DNA of 14,957 nucleotides from CAIRYW01 sp964555825. GTDB taxonomy: Bacteria; Patescibacteriota; Minisyncoccia; Phycocordibacterales; CAIRYW01. How positions within the stretch are numbered: position 1 is the first letter of the stretch; each line of letters starts with the position of its first letter. The stretch lies in assembly GCA_964555825.1 (NCBI GenBank), contig CAZKTY010000018.1:1-14957 (forward strand), in the 5' to 3' direction. Below the pieces are notes generated by a model that had not been told where the DNA came from, searched no databases, and saw only the letters and a program-made list of their open reading frames with translations. The position numbers and the translations under genes were made by a program. Shown piece by piece: positions 1 to 5,929 of this stretch.

Positions 1-42
1 ATTCCTACAGTTATTCCTTCTTTTATTTCAAGTATTAAAAAA

Positions 43-927
43 ATGAAAATATTTAAGACAATTAGGTCATCATTTTATAACAGAAATTTTTATAAGAAGG
101 TGGGGGAAAAAAGACTTTCTGAAGTTGTCAGATACTACGCAAAGCTTTCCCTTATGCTTTCTATTATTGGTTTTGTTCTGTCAGCAATATTCTTAGTTCC
201 GCTGGCATATACTGCTATTAATCTTTTCAAAACAGAATTTATAAAAACATATCCGGCAGGTCTTGAGGTGTCAATAATGAATGGAGTTATCTCAACAAAT
301 CTGCCTGTTGGGAGTGAACCTTTTTATATTCCATTGCCTCAGTCTTTTTCAAGTGCGAATACAGAGAATGGGGTGGTCTCTGATCAGTATAAAGATATAA
401 AAAATCTTGTAGTTCTTGATACGAAATCCACTACAACGGTAACTCTCGATAGTTTCAAGAGTTTGAATACTCTTTCTCTTGTCACAAGTAAATATATTGT
501 GTCTTACGACAAGAATGGATCGATCGTTTTTTCTGATGTATCAAAGTATCCAGATTTTGTTCTAGATCAAGGTCTTATCGATAAAGTATTCGGTTTGGCA
601 AAGTTCATACCTATTGCTGTGCCTTTCTTCATGTTCATGATCGTTTATGGTTTAGTATTCTTTGAATTATTCTTTTTGCTTATTCCTGCTTTCATATTCT
701 TTATTTTAAGCAAAATGATCAAAGCGAGACGCTCATTCTCTGAGTCATATAAGATCTGTGTTTATTCATCGACTTGGCCAGCGATCTTGTCTGTTGCAAC
801 TTTCTTTATTGCCTTAAAGATACCATTCCTATTTACTTTTCTTGTTCTGTTGATCGCTCTTATCAATACGAAACGAGATCATATTGAGGAAACTGTTGTC
901 GTTCCGGAAGATACTGAAGTAAAATAA
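43..927 (+). CDS. DUF1189 family multi-pass membrane protein
   Basis: A 294-residue protein of unknown function resembling the DUF1189 family. The N-terminus is basic, with a motif of the type FKTIRSSFYNRNFYKKV followed by the first hydrophobic segment at about residues 31-59. A polar extracytoplasmic-type stretch of about 120 residues follows, rich in Thr and Ser. Three or so further hydrophobic segments lie at about residues 185-275, and the C-terminal tail is short and acidic. The ATG fits the usual family N-terminus, although this frame stays open to the window edge. Another frame ends in a TGA overlapping this ATG, and a third ends in a TAA at 36-38, so an upstream gene may end here. Family assignment is from recognition of the general pattern; the function is unknown. 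Confidence 0.75.
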   Translation: MKIFKTIRSSFYNRNFYKKVGEKRLSEVVRYYAKLSLMLSIIGFVLSAIFLVPLAYTAINLFKTEFIKTYPAGLEVSIMNGVISTNLPVGSEPFYIPLPQSFSSANTENGVVSDQYKDIKNLVVLDTKSTTTVTLDSFKSLNTLSLVTSKYIVSYDKNGSIVFSDVSKYPDFVLDQGLIDKVFGLAKFIPIAVPFFMFMIVYGLVFFELFFLLIPAFIFFILSKMIKARRSFSESYKICVYSSTWPAILSVATFFIALKIPFLFTFLVLLIALINTKRDHIEETVVVPEDTEVK

Positions 928-968
928 TCGCTTTCGATATTTTTTTCTGTTAATATTCTTTTATTAAC

Positions 969-1028
969 GGAGGGGTGCCGGAGCGGTTGAACGGGCCACC
1001 CTGGAAAGGTTGTATATCCGAAAGGGTG
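969..1028 (+). pseudogene. tRNA-Ser(GGA)-like 5' fragment (broken tRNA gene)
   Basis: The first 60 bases read like a tRNA-Ser: acceptor strand GGAGGGG at 969-975, a D-arm, an anticodon loop CTGGAAA at 1001-1007 (anticodon GGA at 1003-1005) and a long variable arm with a GAAA loop. The anticodon stem carries one mismatch compared with a perfect CCACC/GGTGG. After about 1028 the expected T-arm and acceptor 3' strand are missing and are replaced by hairpins. It is therefore not a canonical tRNA. A plausible 3' remnant (T-loop half CGAAT, then CCCCTCT, which pairs with GGAGGGG with one G-T wobble) lies at 1246-1262, beyond the intact tRNA-Ser. That link is inference. Confidence 0.6.
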
Positions 1029-1135
1029 AGCTTGGGTTTTGGGACCCAAGTGCAAGACCTTTTGAGTTTATTTTATAAGCAAAGCGATATAAAATAACCA
1101 AAAGGTGTACAGCTCCTGAAGGAGTCACATTTTTT
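1029..1135 (+). repeat. Run of three hairpins ending in a T-tract
   Basis: This segment replaces the 3' half of the broken tRNA-Ser. Hairpin 1 has arms at 1031-1037 and 1044-1050 (CTTGGGT/ACCCAAG). Hairpin 2 has arms at 1057-1063 and 1100-1106 (ACCTTTT/AAAAGGT), continued by an AT-rich stem at 1066-1077 with 1088-1098 that has one bulged T. Hairpin 3 (CTCC/GGAG at 1113-1116 and 1121-1124) is followed by a six-T run at 1130-1135, so it may act as a weak terminator. The hairpins are read directly from the sequence; what they do is unknown. Confidence 0.55.
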
Positions 1136-1143
1136 GTTAAGGC

Positions 1144-1230
1144 GGAGGATTCGCATAGCGGTCTAGTGCGCCACCTTGGAAAGGTGGTAAGGGCGAAAGT
1201 CCTTCGGGAGTTCAAATCTCCCATCCTCCG
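1144..1230 (+). tRNA. tRNA-Ser(GGA)
   Basis: A complete class II tRNA: acceptor GGAGGAT paired with ATCCTCC (1223-1229), a D-arm, a perfect anticodon stem CCACC/GGTGG around loop TTGGAAA (anticodon GGA), a long variable arm with a GAAA loop, a T-arm GGGAG/CTCCC with loop TTCAAAT, and discriminator G1230. The following bases are CC then T, so a full CCA is not encoded and must be added by tRNA nucleotidyltransferase. It reads the serine codons UCC/UCU. Confidence 0.95.
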
Positions 1231-1245
1231 CCTTGATAAAAAAAA

Positions 1246-1340
1246 CGAATCTCGTCCCCTCTCACAAAGTAAAAGCCCGCTTACGCGGGCTTTTACTTTG
1301 TGAGAGGGAACAAAATTGTAAATTTTGTGGATGAGATTCG
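1246..1340 (+). terminator. 24-bp perfect hairpin (terminator) inside a larger inverted repeat
   Basis: The core is a perfect 24-bp stem, 1257-1280 with 1285-1308, and a TTAC loop. The inner part (AAAAGCCCGC / GCGGGCTTTT) has the A-run, GC-stem, T-run form of a bidirectional intrinsic terminator. It is nested in an outer 8-bp inverted repeat, CGAATCTC (1246-1253) with GAGATTCG (1333-1340). A small hairpin ACAAAATT/AATTTTGT at 1310-1317 and 1321-1328 sits inside one arm. It would terminate the tRNA-Ser transcript before engB. The stem is far longer than termination needs, and the outer arms resemble a tRNA T-loop. Confidence 0.75.
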
Positions 1341-1411
1341 AACTGTTTTTGTATTGAGCTTTGCGAAAGTGCAGGGGAGAAACTGCTGGATAGTAGTTTC
1401 GTGCGAGATCC
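1329..1411. other. Inverted tRNA T-arm-like element downstream of tRNA-Ser
   Basis: GAGATTCGAACT at 1333-1344 is the reverse complement of a typical tRNA T-arm and matches the complement of tRNA-Ser 1209-1220 at 11 of 12 bases. Small hairpins follow (CTTT/AAAG at 1359-1369; GAAACT/AGTTTC at 1379-1384 and 1395-1400). The segment can be closed by GGAT (1329) with ATCC (1408-1411), giving a tRNA-sized unit. I could not fold a cloverleaf with a sensible anticodon on either strand. It may be a tRNA relic or an unknown structured RNA. Confidence 0.4.
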
Positions 1412-1452
1412 AAAAAACCTCAAAATTTACTTTTCTGTGTTAGCATTCATAT

Positions 1453-2033
1453 ATGAAGATCAGATCAGCAGTATTTATACGAGGAGTAAGGGGGAATGAC
1501 GGCATTTTGGATGATGGTATGCCTCAGATAGCTTTCATGGGCCGTTCAAACGCTGGTAAATCAAGTCTTATCAATTCTCTTACAGGTGTTAAGGATCTTG
1601 CTAGAACAAGTAGTACTCCAGGCCGAACTCAGGAATTGAATGTATTTATAGTAAATAGGACCCATTATTTCATTGATCTTCCTGGTTATGGATTTGCCAA
1701 GACAAATATCAGGAATTGGCAGAAGCTCAATAAACTTATTTACTGGTATCTTTTTGATTCAGGACATGATCAAAAAGTAGTCCTAATAATTGATGCAAAT
1801 ATTGGTCCTACACAGGATGATCTTGGTGTATTGAAATTTTTGGAAGAGAACGGAAAAGAGATCGTAGTTGTAGCAAATAAAGTAGNNNNNNNNNNGATAA
1901 AATAAAAAAAGCTAAATATAAAGATCAATTAAGAAATATCTCTGACTTGATGGTAGGGCATAAAATAATTCCATATTCTTCAGTAGCAAAGATCGGAATA
2001 GGAGAACTGTCAGATGAGTTGTTGGGGAAATGA
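1453..2033 (+). CDS. engB: Ribosome biogenesis GTP-binding protein EngB/YsxC
   Basis: TRAFAC-class GTPase needed for large-subunit assembly in the bacteria where it has been studied. G1 P-loop GRSNAGKS is at residues 30-37, the G2 region TPGRTQ at 55-60, G3 DLPG at 75-78, and G4 NKV ends at residue 144 exactly where ten Ns begin. After the Ns, starting at GAT (1896), the reading frame gives DKIKKAKYKD, then later the G5-like PYSSV, and stops at TGA 2031-2033. This completes the G4 motif as NKVD and yields about 189 residues, a normal EngB length. With the Ns taken literally the frame breaks. A weak -10-like TAGCAT at 1441-1446 lies six bases before the ATG, and no Shine-Dalgarno is seen. Confidence 0.93.
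1886..1895. other. Assembly gap (10 N) inside engB
   Basis: Ten Ns fall between the V and the D of the G4 motif. G1885 plus the Ns is 11 bases, which is not a multiple of three. Removing the Ns and one duplicated G joins GTA directly to GATAAA, restores the frame and completes NKxD with no residue missing compared with the EngB family. The Ns are therefore probably a scaffolding placeholder between contig ends that actually meet or overlap by one base. Confidence 0.85.
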
Positions 2034-2061
2034 TCTATAGATATTAAGCTTTGTTTGATTG

Positions 2062-2067
2062 TATAAT
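2062..2067 (+). promoter_or_regulatory. -10 element (TATAAT) for tspO
   Basis: A consensus TATAAT ends seven bases before the in-frame GTG at 2074. The predicted transcription start coincides with the start codon, implying a leaderless mRNA. No convincing -35 is visible at the right spacing. Confidence 0.6.
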
Positions 2068-2073
2068 ATTGAG

Positions 2074-2469
2074 GTGTCCGCATATAACTGGTATTCGCAA
2101 TTAAAGAAACCTTCATGGGCTCCTCCGAGCTGGCTTTTCGGCCCAGTTTGGAGTTTTCTTTATTTTGTGATCGCTATAAGTTTTTGTTCTGTATTTTATA
2201 AAGTTGCTATGAATGAAGTTCCTTTCATTGTAGCTTTACCATTTATTTTGAATTTAATTTTCAATTTTGCTTTTACACCGATCCAATTCAAACTCAAGAA
2301 TAATTTATTGGGAGCAATTGATGTCTTACTCGTCCTTATTACCTTGGTATTATCGATCTCGGTCATCTATCCTTATTCAAGTTGGATCGCTTATTCACAA
2401 ATTCCGTATCTACTTTGGGTATCTTTTGCAACTATTTTGCAGCTGACGATAACGTATTTGAACAAATAA
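2074..2469 (+). CDS. TspO/MBR family protein, short form
   Basis: Tryptophan-rich sensory protein/peripheral benzodiazepine receptor family, a membrane protein that binds porphyrins in other organisms. The diagnostic motif WYSQLKKPSWAPP is at about residues 5-17, followed by GPVWSFLY, and about four hydrophobic segments are seen. The GTG at 2074 gives 131 residues beginning MSAYNWYS. The alternative TTG at 2059 precedes and overlaps the -10 box and is rejected. Family members are usually around 150-160 residues with five helices. Here the helix normally preceding the WYxxLxKP motif is absent, and engB ends only 40 bases upstream, so there is no room for it. Porphyrin binding is not established for this short form. 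Confidence 0.85.
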   Translation: MSAYNWYSQLKKPSWAPPSWLFGPVWSFLYFVIAISFCSVFYKVAMNEVPFIVALPFILNLIFNFAFTPIQFKLKNNLLGAIDVLLVLITLVLSISVIYPYSSWIAYSQIPYLLWVSFATILQLTITYLNK

Positions 2470-2544
2470 ATCTGCATAGGATTTGATCGTTATTGTTTGA
2501 TCTAGAAATATGAGATATTGATCTTATATGAATGTATAGATCCA

Positions 2545-2553
2545 TGTTAAAAT
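2545..2553 (+). promoter_or_regulatory. Extended -10 promoter (TGTTAAAAT) of the six-gene operon
   Basis: A TGn extended -10 with hexamer TAAAAT at 2548-2553 lies nine bases before the ATG at 2563, giving a leader of only a few bases. The same nine-base string occurs upstream of the glutaredoxin gene at 12991-12999, which supports a real promoter motif. A TTATAT at 2524-2529 is a weak -35 at 18-base spacing. Confidence 0.55.
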
Positions 2554-2562
2554 ACCTAGACC

Positions 2563-3177
2563 ATGGCAAAGACATTGATAATTACTGCTCATCCTAGTTC
2601 TAAAGGATTTACCCACGGAATTGCTAATGCAATATCTGAGGAAAGAAAAGAAAGAGGAATTGAGGTTGAAATTTTAGATCTATACAAAACAGATCTGACT
2701 CAGGATTTTTTGCGATTTGAGAATATTCGTCAGGTTCCAGCTGATCCTCATCGCGACGCAATCCAACAAAAAATATCTAACTCAGATGAATTAATATTTG
2801 TTCATCCTATATGGTGGCTTTCAATGCCAGCCATAATGAAAAATTTTGTGGATAACAATATTACTTCTCATTTTGCCTATAAATATGTTGATGGCAAAAG
2901 AGTCGGTCTTCTTAAAGGAAAAACAGCAAGGATCTATGTGACCTGTGATGCTCCAGCTTGGCTTTATTTATTTTTAGCAATTCCTTATATGACAGTCTGG
3001 ATCGCAGGAATATTGATGTTTTGTGGAGTAAAGGTAAAAGGCTTTACTGTAATAAGAAATAGAGGTTTTAAGGATGATGAGGAAAGAGCTTTTTTCTTGA
3101 AAAAGCTAAAAAAATGTTCCAACAGAGGTTCAGTTTTTCTTGATATAATTGATCATGTAGCGGACCTAATACAATAA
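2563..3177 (+). CDS. Flavodoxin-fold NAD(P)H dehydrogenase (quinone)-type protein
   Basis: A 204-residue protein of the Flavodoxin_2/KefF-MdaB type, likely an FMN- or FAD-dependent NAD(P)H:quinone oxidoreductase. The N-terminal strand is followed by the flavin phosphate-binding loop TAHPSSKGFTHGI (about residues 8-20). The second hallmark is HPIWWLSMPAIMKNFVD at about 81-97, then a KYVDGKRVGLLKGKTA segment. First gene of a closely packed operon; the next start is four bases beyond its stop. Substrate and electron acceptor cannot be told from sequence. The region at about residues 136-155 is unusually hydrophobic (LYLFLAIPYMTVWIAGILMF), which could suggest membrane association or a dimer interface. 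Confidence 0.85.
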   Translation: MAKTLIITAHPSSKGFTHGIANAISEERKERGIEVEILDLYKTDLTQDFLRFENIRQVPADPHRDAIQQKISNSDELIFVHPIWWLSMPAIMKNFVDNNITSHFAYKYVDGKRVGLLKGKTARIYVTCDAPAWLYLFLAIPYMTVWIAGILMFCGVKVKGFTVIRNRGFKDDEERAFFLKKLKKCSNRGSVFLDIIDHVADLIQ

Positions 3178-3181
3178 AACT

Positions 3182-3580
3182 ATGTTTGAAGAACCAATAT
3201 CAGAGGAAAGATCACAAGATATAAGAGATCTTATAAAAGAAGAGGTCAAAAAAAGGAATTTCAGAGAAGCTGCCAATATCTCTGGTCATTTTTTGGCTAG
3301 TATGCTTATGGATGAATTAGAAAAAGGGACAAGGTCCTGGATAGAAGGTTTTAATAATACCTATCAAGTGATAAGTTTTTCGATCGATCTGATCCAAGAT
3401 ATGAGACCTGAAGATAGGGAGATTTGTAAAAATATCCGTGCTCAGATCAAAGAGATAACTTTGAGAATTGGTAATGAAACAAGAGAGGGGAAAAAGGCTG
3501 ATGCAGATGAGAATGACAAAAGAGAATTATTTGATCTGGTCCATCAATTAAGAAAGATACTTCTTCCAAAAGAAGATTAA
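3182..3580 (+). CDS. Small helical protein of unknown function, paralogue A
   Basis: I do not recognise the family of this 132-residue protein. It is strongly charged, has no signal peptide or membrane segment, and looks all-helical. Residues 49-60 (GTRSWIEGFNNT) and 110-127 (ENDKRELFDLVHQLRKIL) match corresponding segments of the next gene, so the two are tandem paralogues. It starts four bases after the flavodoxin-like gene, with no Shine-Dalgarno, and is almost certainly co-transcribed. A cytoplasmic role is inferred only from composition. Confidence 0.8.
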   Translation: MFEEPISEERSQDIRDLIKEEVKKRNFREAANISGHFLASMLMDELEKGTRSWIEGFNNTYQVISFSIDLIQDMRPEDREICKNIRAQIKEITLRIGNETREGKKADADENDKRELFDLVHQLRKILLPKED

Positions 3581-3589
3581 TTAAATAAA

Positions 3590-3958
3590 ATGAGTGAAAT
3601 AAAAAGACATCCGTTCAAAGGTTTTCCTGAAGATCTAGAAGCAGGTCAGGGTATTTCTATTGAAAATAAAGGAAGAAAAGAAGATATATTAAAAAAGGTT
3701 AGCAATTTTAGAAGTAAGATAGAAGAGCAATTATCTTCTGGAAAGAGGAGTTCTTGGGCAGATGCTTTTAATAATAATTTCACTCCGATATTTGCTGGGT
3801 GTGATCTTATGGGAATTTCTGAAAATGAATGTAATGATGTTATAAATTTTGCTAGAGAAGTTGAGGACAAAGCTTTAGTAGAAGATAGAGAAGTTACAGA
3901 AGATGAAAAGGAAAAAGTATACGAATTAGTTGAAAAGTTAAGGTCCTCTTTAGAGTAA
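3590..3958 (+). CDS. Small helical protein of unknown function, paralogue B
   Basis: A 122-residue protein. Residues 51-63 (GKRSSWADAFNNN) align with GTRSWIEGFNNT of paralogue A, and 104-121 (EDEKEKVYELVEKLRSSL) align with the other's C-terminal helix. The shared features are a Gly-x-Arg-Ser-Trp core, an Ala/Gly-Phe-Asn-Asn pair, an Asp-Leu/hydrophobic pair about ten residues on, and an amphipathic C-terminal helix. The N-terminal 45 residues differ from A and carry no known motif. No membrane segment. It begins nine bases after A and ends one base before the next gene. Function unknown. Confidence 0.8.
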   Translation: MSEIKRHPFKGFPEDLEAGQGISIENKGRKEDILKKVSNFRSKIEEQLSSGKRSSWADAFNNNFTPIFAGCDLMGISENECNDVINFAREVEDKALVEDREVTEDEKEKVYELVEKLRSSLE

Positions 3959-3959
3959 T

Positions 3960-4604
3960 ATGAAGATCACAAAATTTGGACATTGTTGTCTGTTAATAGA
4001 AGAGAGTGGAGTTAGGGTTATAACTGATCCTGGTTCTTATACTGAAACTCAAAATGAGATCAAGAATGTTGATGTGATATTGATCTCACACGAGCATCAA
4101 GATCATTTTCATGTTCCTTCAATAAAAAAGATCCTAGAAAATAATCCAAATGCAACCATTATTACAAATACTTCTGTATGTGATCTGCTTATAAAAGAGG
4201 GGATAGATAGTGCAAAGATCGTAGAGGATGGAAATTCTTTTGAGGTCAAAGGTTTGAGTTTTGAAGCTTTTGGAAAGGATCATGCTGTGATCTACAAAGA
4301 AATGGGACTCGTAGAGAATACAGGATATTTTGTAGGTAAAAGGCTTTTTTATCCAGGTGATTCCTTTTATGACCCTAAAAGACCTGTTGACATTTTGGCT
4401 ACACCATTTGCAGGTCCTTGGATGAAAATATCGGAAGCAATTGAATATGTTCTATCAATTGGTCCAAAGAAATGTTTTCCAGTTCATGATGGAGGATTGA
4501 ATTTATCTGGTATGGGATTCAGTAGGAGAGTTGCACCAATAATATTTCAAAAAAGCGGAATAGAATTCATTCCTCTCGAAATAAATACAGAGACAGAGAT
4601 CTAA
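3960..4604 (+). CDS. Metallo-beta-lactamase-fold metal-dependent hydrolase (UlaG/COG2220-like)
   Basis: A 214-residue protein of the metallo-beta-lactamase fold. It opens with the typical KITKFGHCCLLIE strand and DPG turn. The metal site HxHxDH is at residues 44-49 (HEHQDH), followed by other likely ligands: the Asp in PGDS (about 134) and the His in PVHDG (about 176). It resembles the short UlaG/YtnP-like L-ascorbate-lactonase-related group rather than the RNase Z or glyoxalase groups. The substrate cannot be inferred. The start overlaps the previous stop region (TAATATG), and its stop overlaps the ATG of murI (TAATG), indicating translational coupling in the operon. Confidence 0.87.
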   Translation: MKITKFGHCCLLIEESGVRVITDPGSYTETQNEIKNVDVILISHEHQDHFHVPSIKKILENNPNATIITNTSVCDLLIKEGIDSAKIVEDGNSFEVKGLSFEAFGKDHAVIYKEMGLVENTGYFVGKRLFYPGDSFYDPKRPVDILATPFAGPWMKISEAIEYVLSIGPKKCFPVHDGGLNLSGMGFSRRVAPIIFQKSGIEFIPLEINTETEI

Positions 4605-5431
4605 TGCCAAAAGAAATAAGAAAAAGATCAATAGGTGTATTTGATTCTGGTTTTGGAGGCCTTAGTATCCTTAAAGGAATAGTCAAAGAGATGCCAGATT
4701 ATGATTATGTTTATCTGGGAGATACTGCTCGTGCACCTTATGGGAACAGGTCACAGAAAAATATCCTAGAATTTACAGAACAGGCTGTCGATTTTTTATT
4801 TAAAAATGATTGTGATGTTGTTATTCTTGCTTGCAATACAGCTTCAAGTAATGCTTTGCGTTCGATCCAACAGAATTATTTGCCAAAATATCATCCGGAT
4901 AAGAAAGTCCTTGGAGTATTGATACCTGGAGCAGAAGAAGTAACTTTTAATAAAAATATAAAGAATATCGCTATTTTTGCCACTGAAGCAACTGTATCAT
5001 CTGGATCTTTTAGGAATGAGATATTGAAGATCGATCCAAAACTCAATGTTTTCGAAATTGCTTGTCCTCTTCTTGTCCCAATTGTTGAATCCGGTGATCA
5101 TGATTCAGACGTGGCAGAGGAAGCAATAAAAAGCTATATAGAAATGCTACCAGAAAATATCTGTGCATTGATATTGGGCTGTACTCATTATGGAATTTTG
5201 AAAGATAAGATAAAAAAATATTTACCGAAAGAAGTTCTTGTGATCTCTGAAGATGAGATCATTGGTGTTAAGCTCAATGATTATTTGATGAGACATCCAG
5301 AGGTAGAGGAAAGACTTTCAAAGAATAATCAAAGGACCTTTTATTCTACTGATATAACTGACATGTTTGAGACTTTTGGCAGTAAATTCTTTGATCAGAA
5401 GATCAATGTTAAAAAGATAAAATTAGGATGA
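4604..5431 (+). CDS. murI: Glutamate racemase
   Basis: Converts L- to D-glutamate for peptidoglycan stem peptides, using two catalytic cysteines and no cofactor. Diagnostic motifs: GVFDSGFGGLS at residues 11-21, YLGDTARAPYG at 37-47, ACNTAS with Cys77, and LGCTHYG with Cys193. At 275 residues it has the usual length. The ATG overlaps the stop of the hydrolase gene by one base, and its TGA overlaps the next ATG by four bases, so it is embedded in the operon. Together with murJ downstream it supports an intact peptidoglycan pathway. Confidence 0.96.
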   Translation: MPKEIRKRSIGVFDSGFGGLSILKGIVKEMPDYDYVYLGDTARAPYGNRSQKNILEFTEQAVDFLFKNDCDVVILACNTASSNALRSIQQNYLPKYHPDKKVLGVLIPGAEEVTFNKNIKNIAIFATEATVSSGSFRNEILKIDPKLNVFEIACPLLVPIVESGDHDSDVAEEAIKSYIEMLPENICALILGCTHYGILKDKIKKYLPKEVLVISEDEIIGVKLNDYLMRHPEVEERLSKNNQRTFYSTDITDMFETFGSKFFDQKINVKKIKLG

Positions 5432-5889
5432 AACATTGGAGAAAAATATTAATATTCGTTTTATTATTTGGAGTCTGTTTATTGGTGATCTTATTCATAT
5501 TTAGTTATAGAAAAGTAGTTCCGCTGAATATTATTGATGAGGAGATAGGAGGTAAGAAATTTACCTTGGAGATCGCTTCGAATGAGAAAAGCAGGGAATT
5601 AGGTCTTGGAAAGAGAAATTCTCTTGGAGACAATGAAGGAATGATATTTGTTTTTGATAAGTTGGATAATTATGGATTTTGGATGAAGGATACTCATTTT
5701 CCGCTTGATATTTTGTGGCTGAATGAAAATTGTACTGTTGTAGGAAAAGCCACAATGTTACCTGAATCATTTCCAAAAGCTTTTTATCCTGATTTTCCTG
5801 CAAAGTATGCTATTGAATTTCCAATAGGTTCAGCCCTGAACATAAAGGAAGGTGATGCTATTTCCTGCAAAGAAATAGCAAAATTATAG
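5428..5889 (+). CDS. Membrane-anchored DUF192 protein
   Basis: A 153-residue protein with a basic N-terminus and one hydrophobic segment at about residues 7-26, acting as a membrane anchor or uncleaved signal, followed by a DUF192 domain. DUF192 hallmarks: RELGLGKR (56-63), EGMIFVFD (70-77), FWMKDTHFPLDILWL (84-98), the proline-rich PESFPKAFYPDFPAKYAIEFP (112-132, with IG after) and EGDAI near the end. The domain is therefore extracytoplasmic. The function of the family is unknown. Last gene of the operon, overlapping murI by ATGA; the rnpB promoter starts a few bases after its stop. Confidence 0.88.
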   Translation: MKHWRKILIFVLLFGVCLLVILFIFSYRKVVPLNIIDEEIGGKKFTLEIASNEKSRELGLGKRNSLGDNEGMIFVFDKLDNYGFWMKDTHFPLDILWLNENCTVVGKATMLPESFPKAFYPDFPAKYAIEFPIGSALNIKEGDAISCKEIAKL

Positions 5890-5895
5890 TAAGTA

Positions 5896-5923
5896 TTCAA
5901 AAAATATAGAAGTGTGTTATAAT
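5896..5923 (+). promoter_or_regulatory. Promoter of rnpB
   Basis: An extended -10, TGTTATAAT, with hexamer TATAAT at 5918-5923, and a TTCAAA at 5896-5901 as a possible -35 with 16-base spacing. The expected start at about 5930 coincides with the first base of helix P1 of RNase P RNA. Confidence 0.75.
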
Positions 5924-5929
5924 TGTGCT

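Noticed and set aside
1329..1411. A functional minus-strand tRNA
   Set aside because: The T-arm-like end is present, but the T-stem does not pair beyond two bases and no D-arm or anticodon stem could be found.
964..1413. A 149-codon open frame on the minus strand across the tRNA-Ser region
   Set aside because: It runs antisense through an intact tRNA, a tRNA fragment and a terminator. Its low-complexity, Arg/Ser-rich product has no protein-like features.
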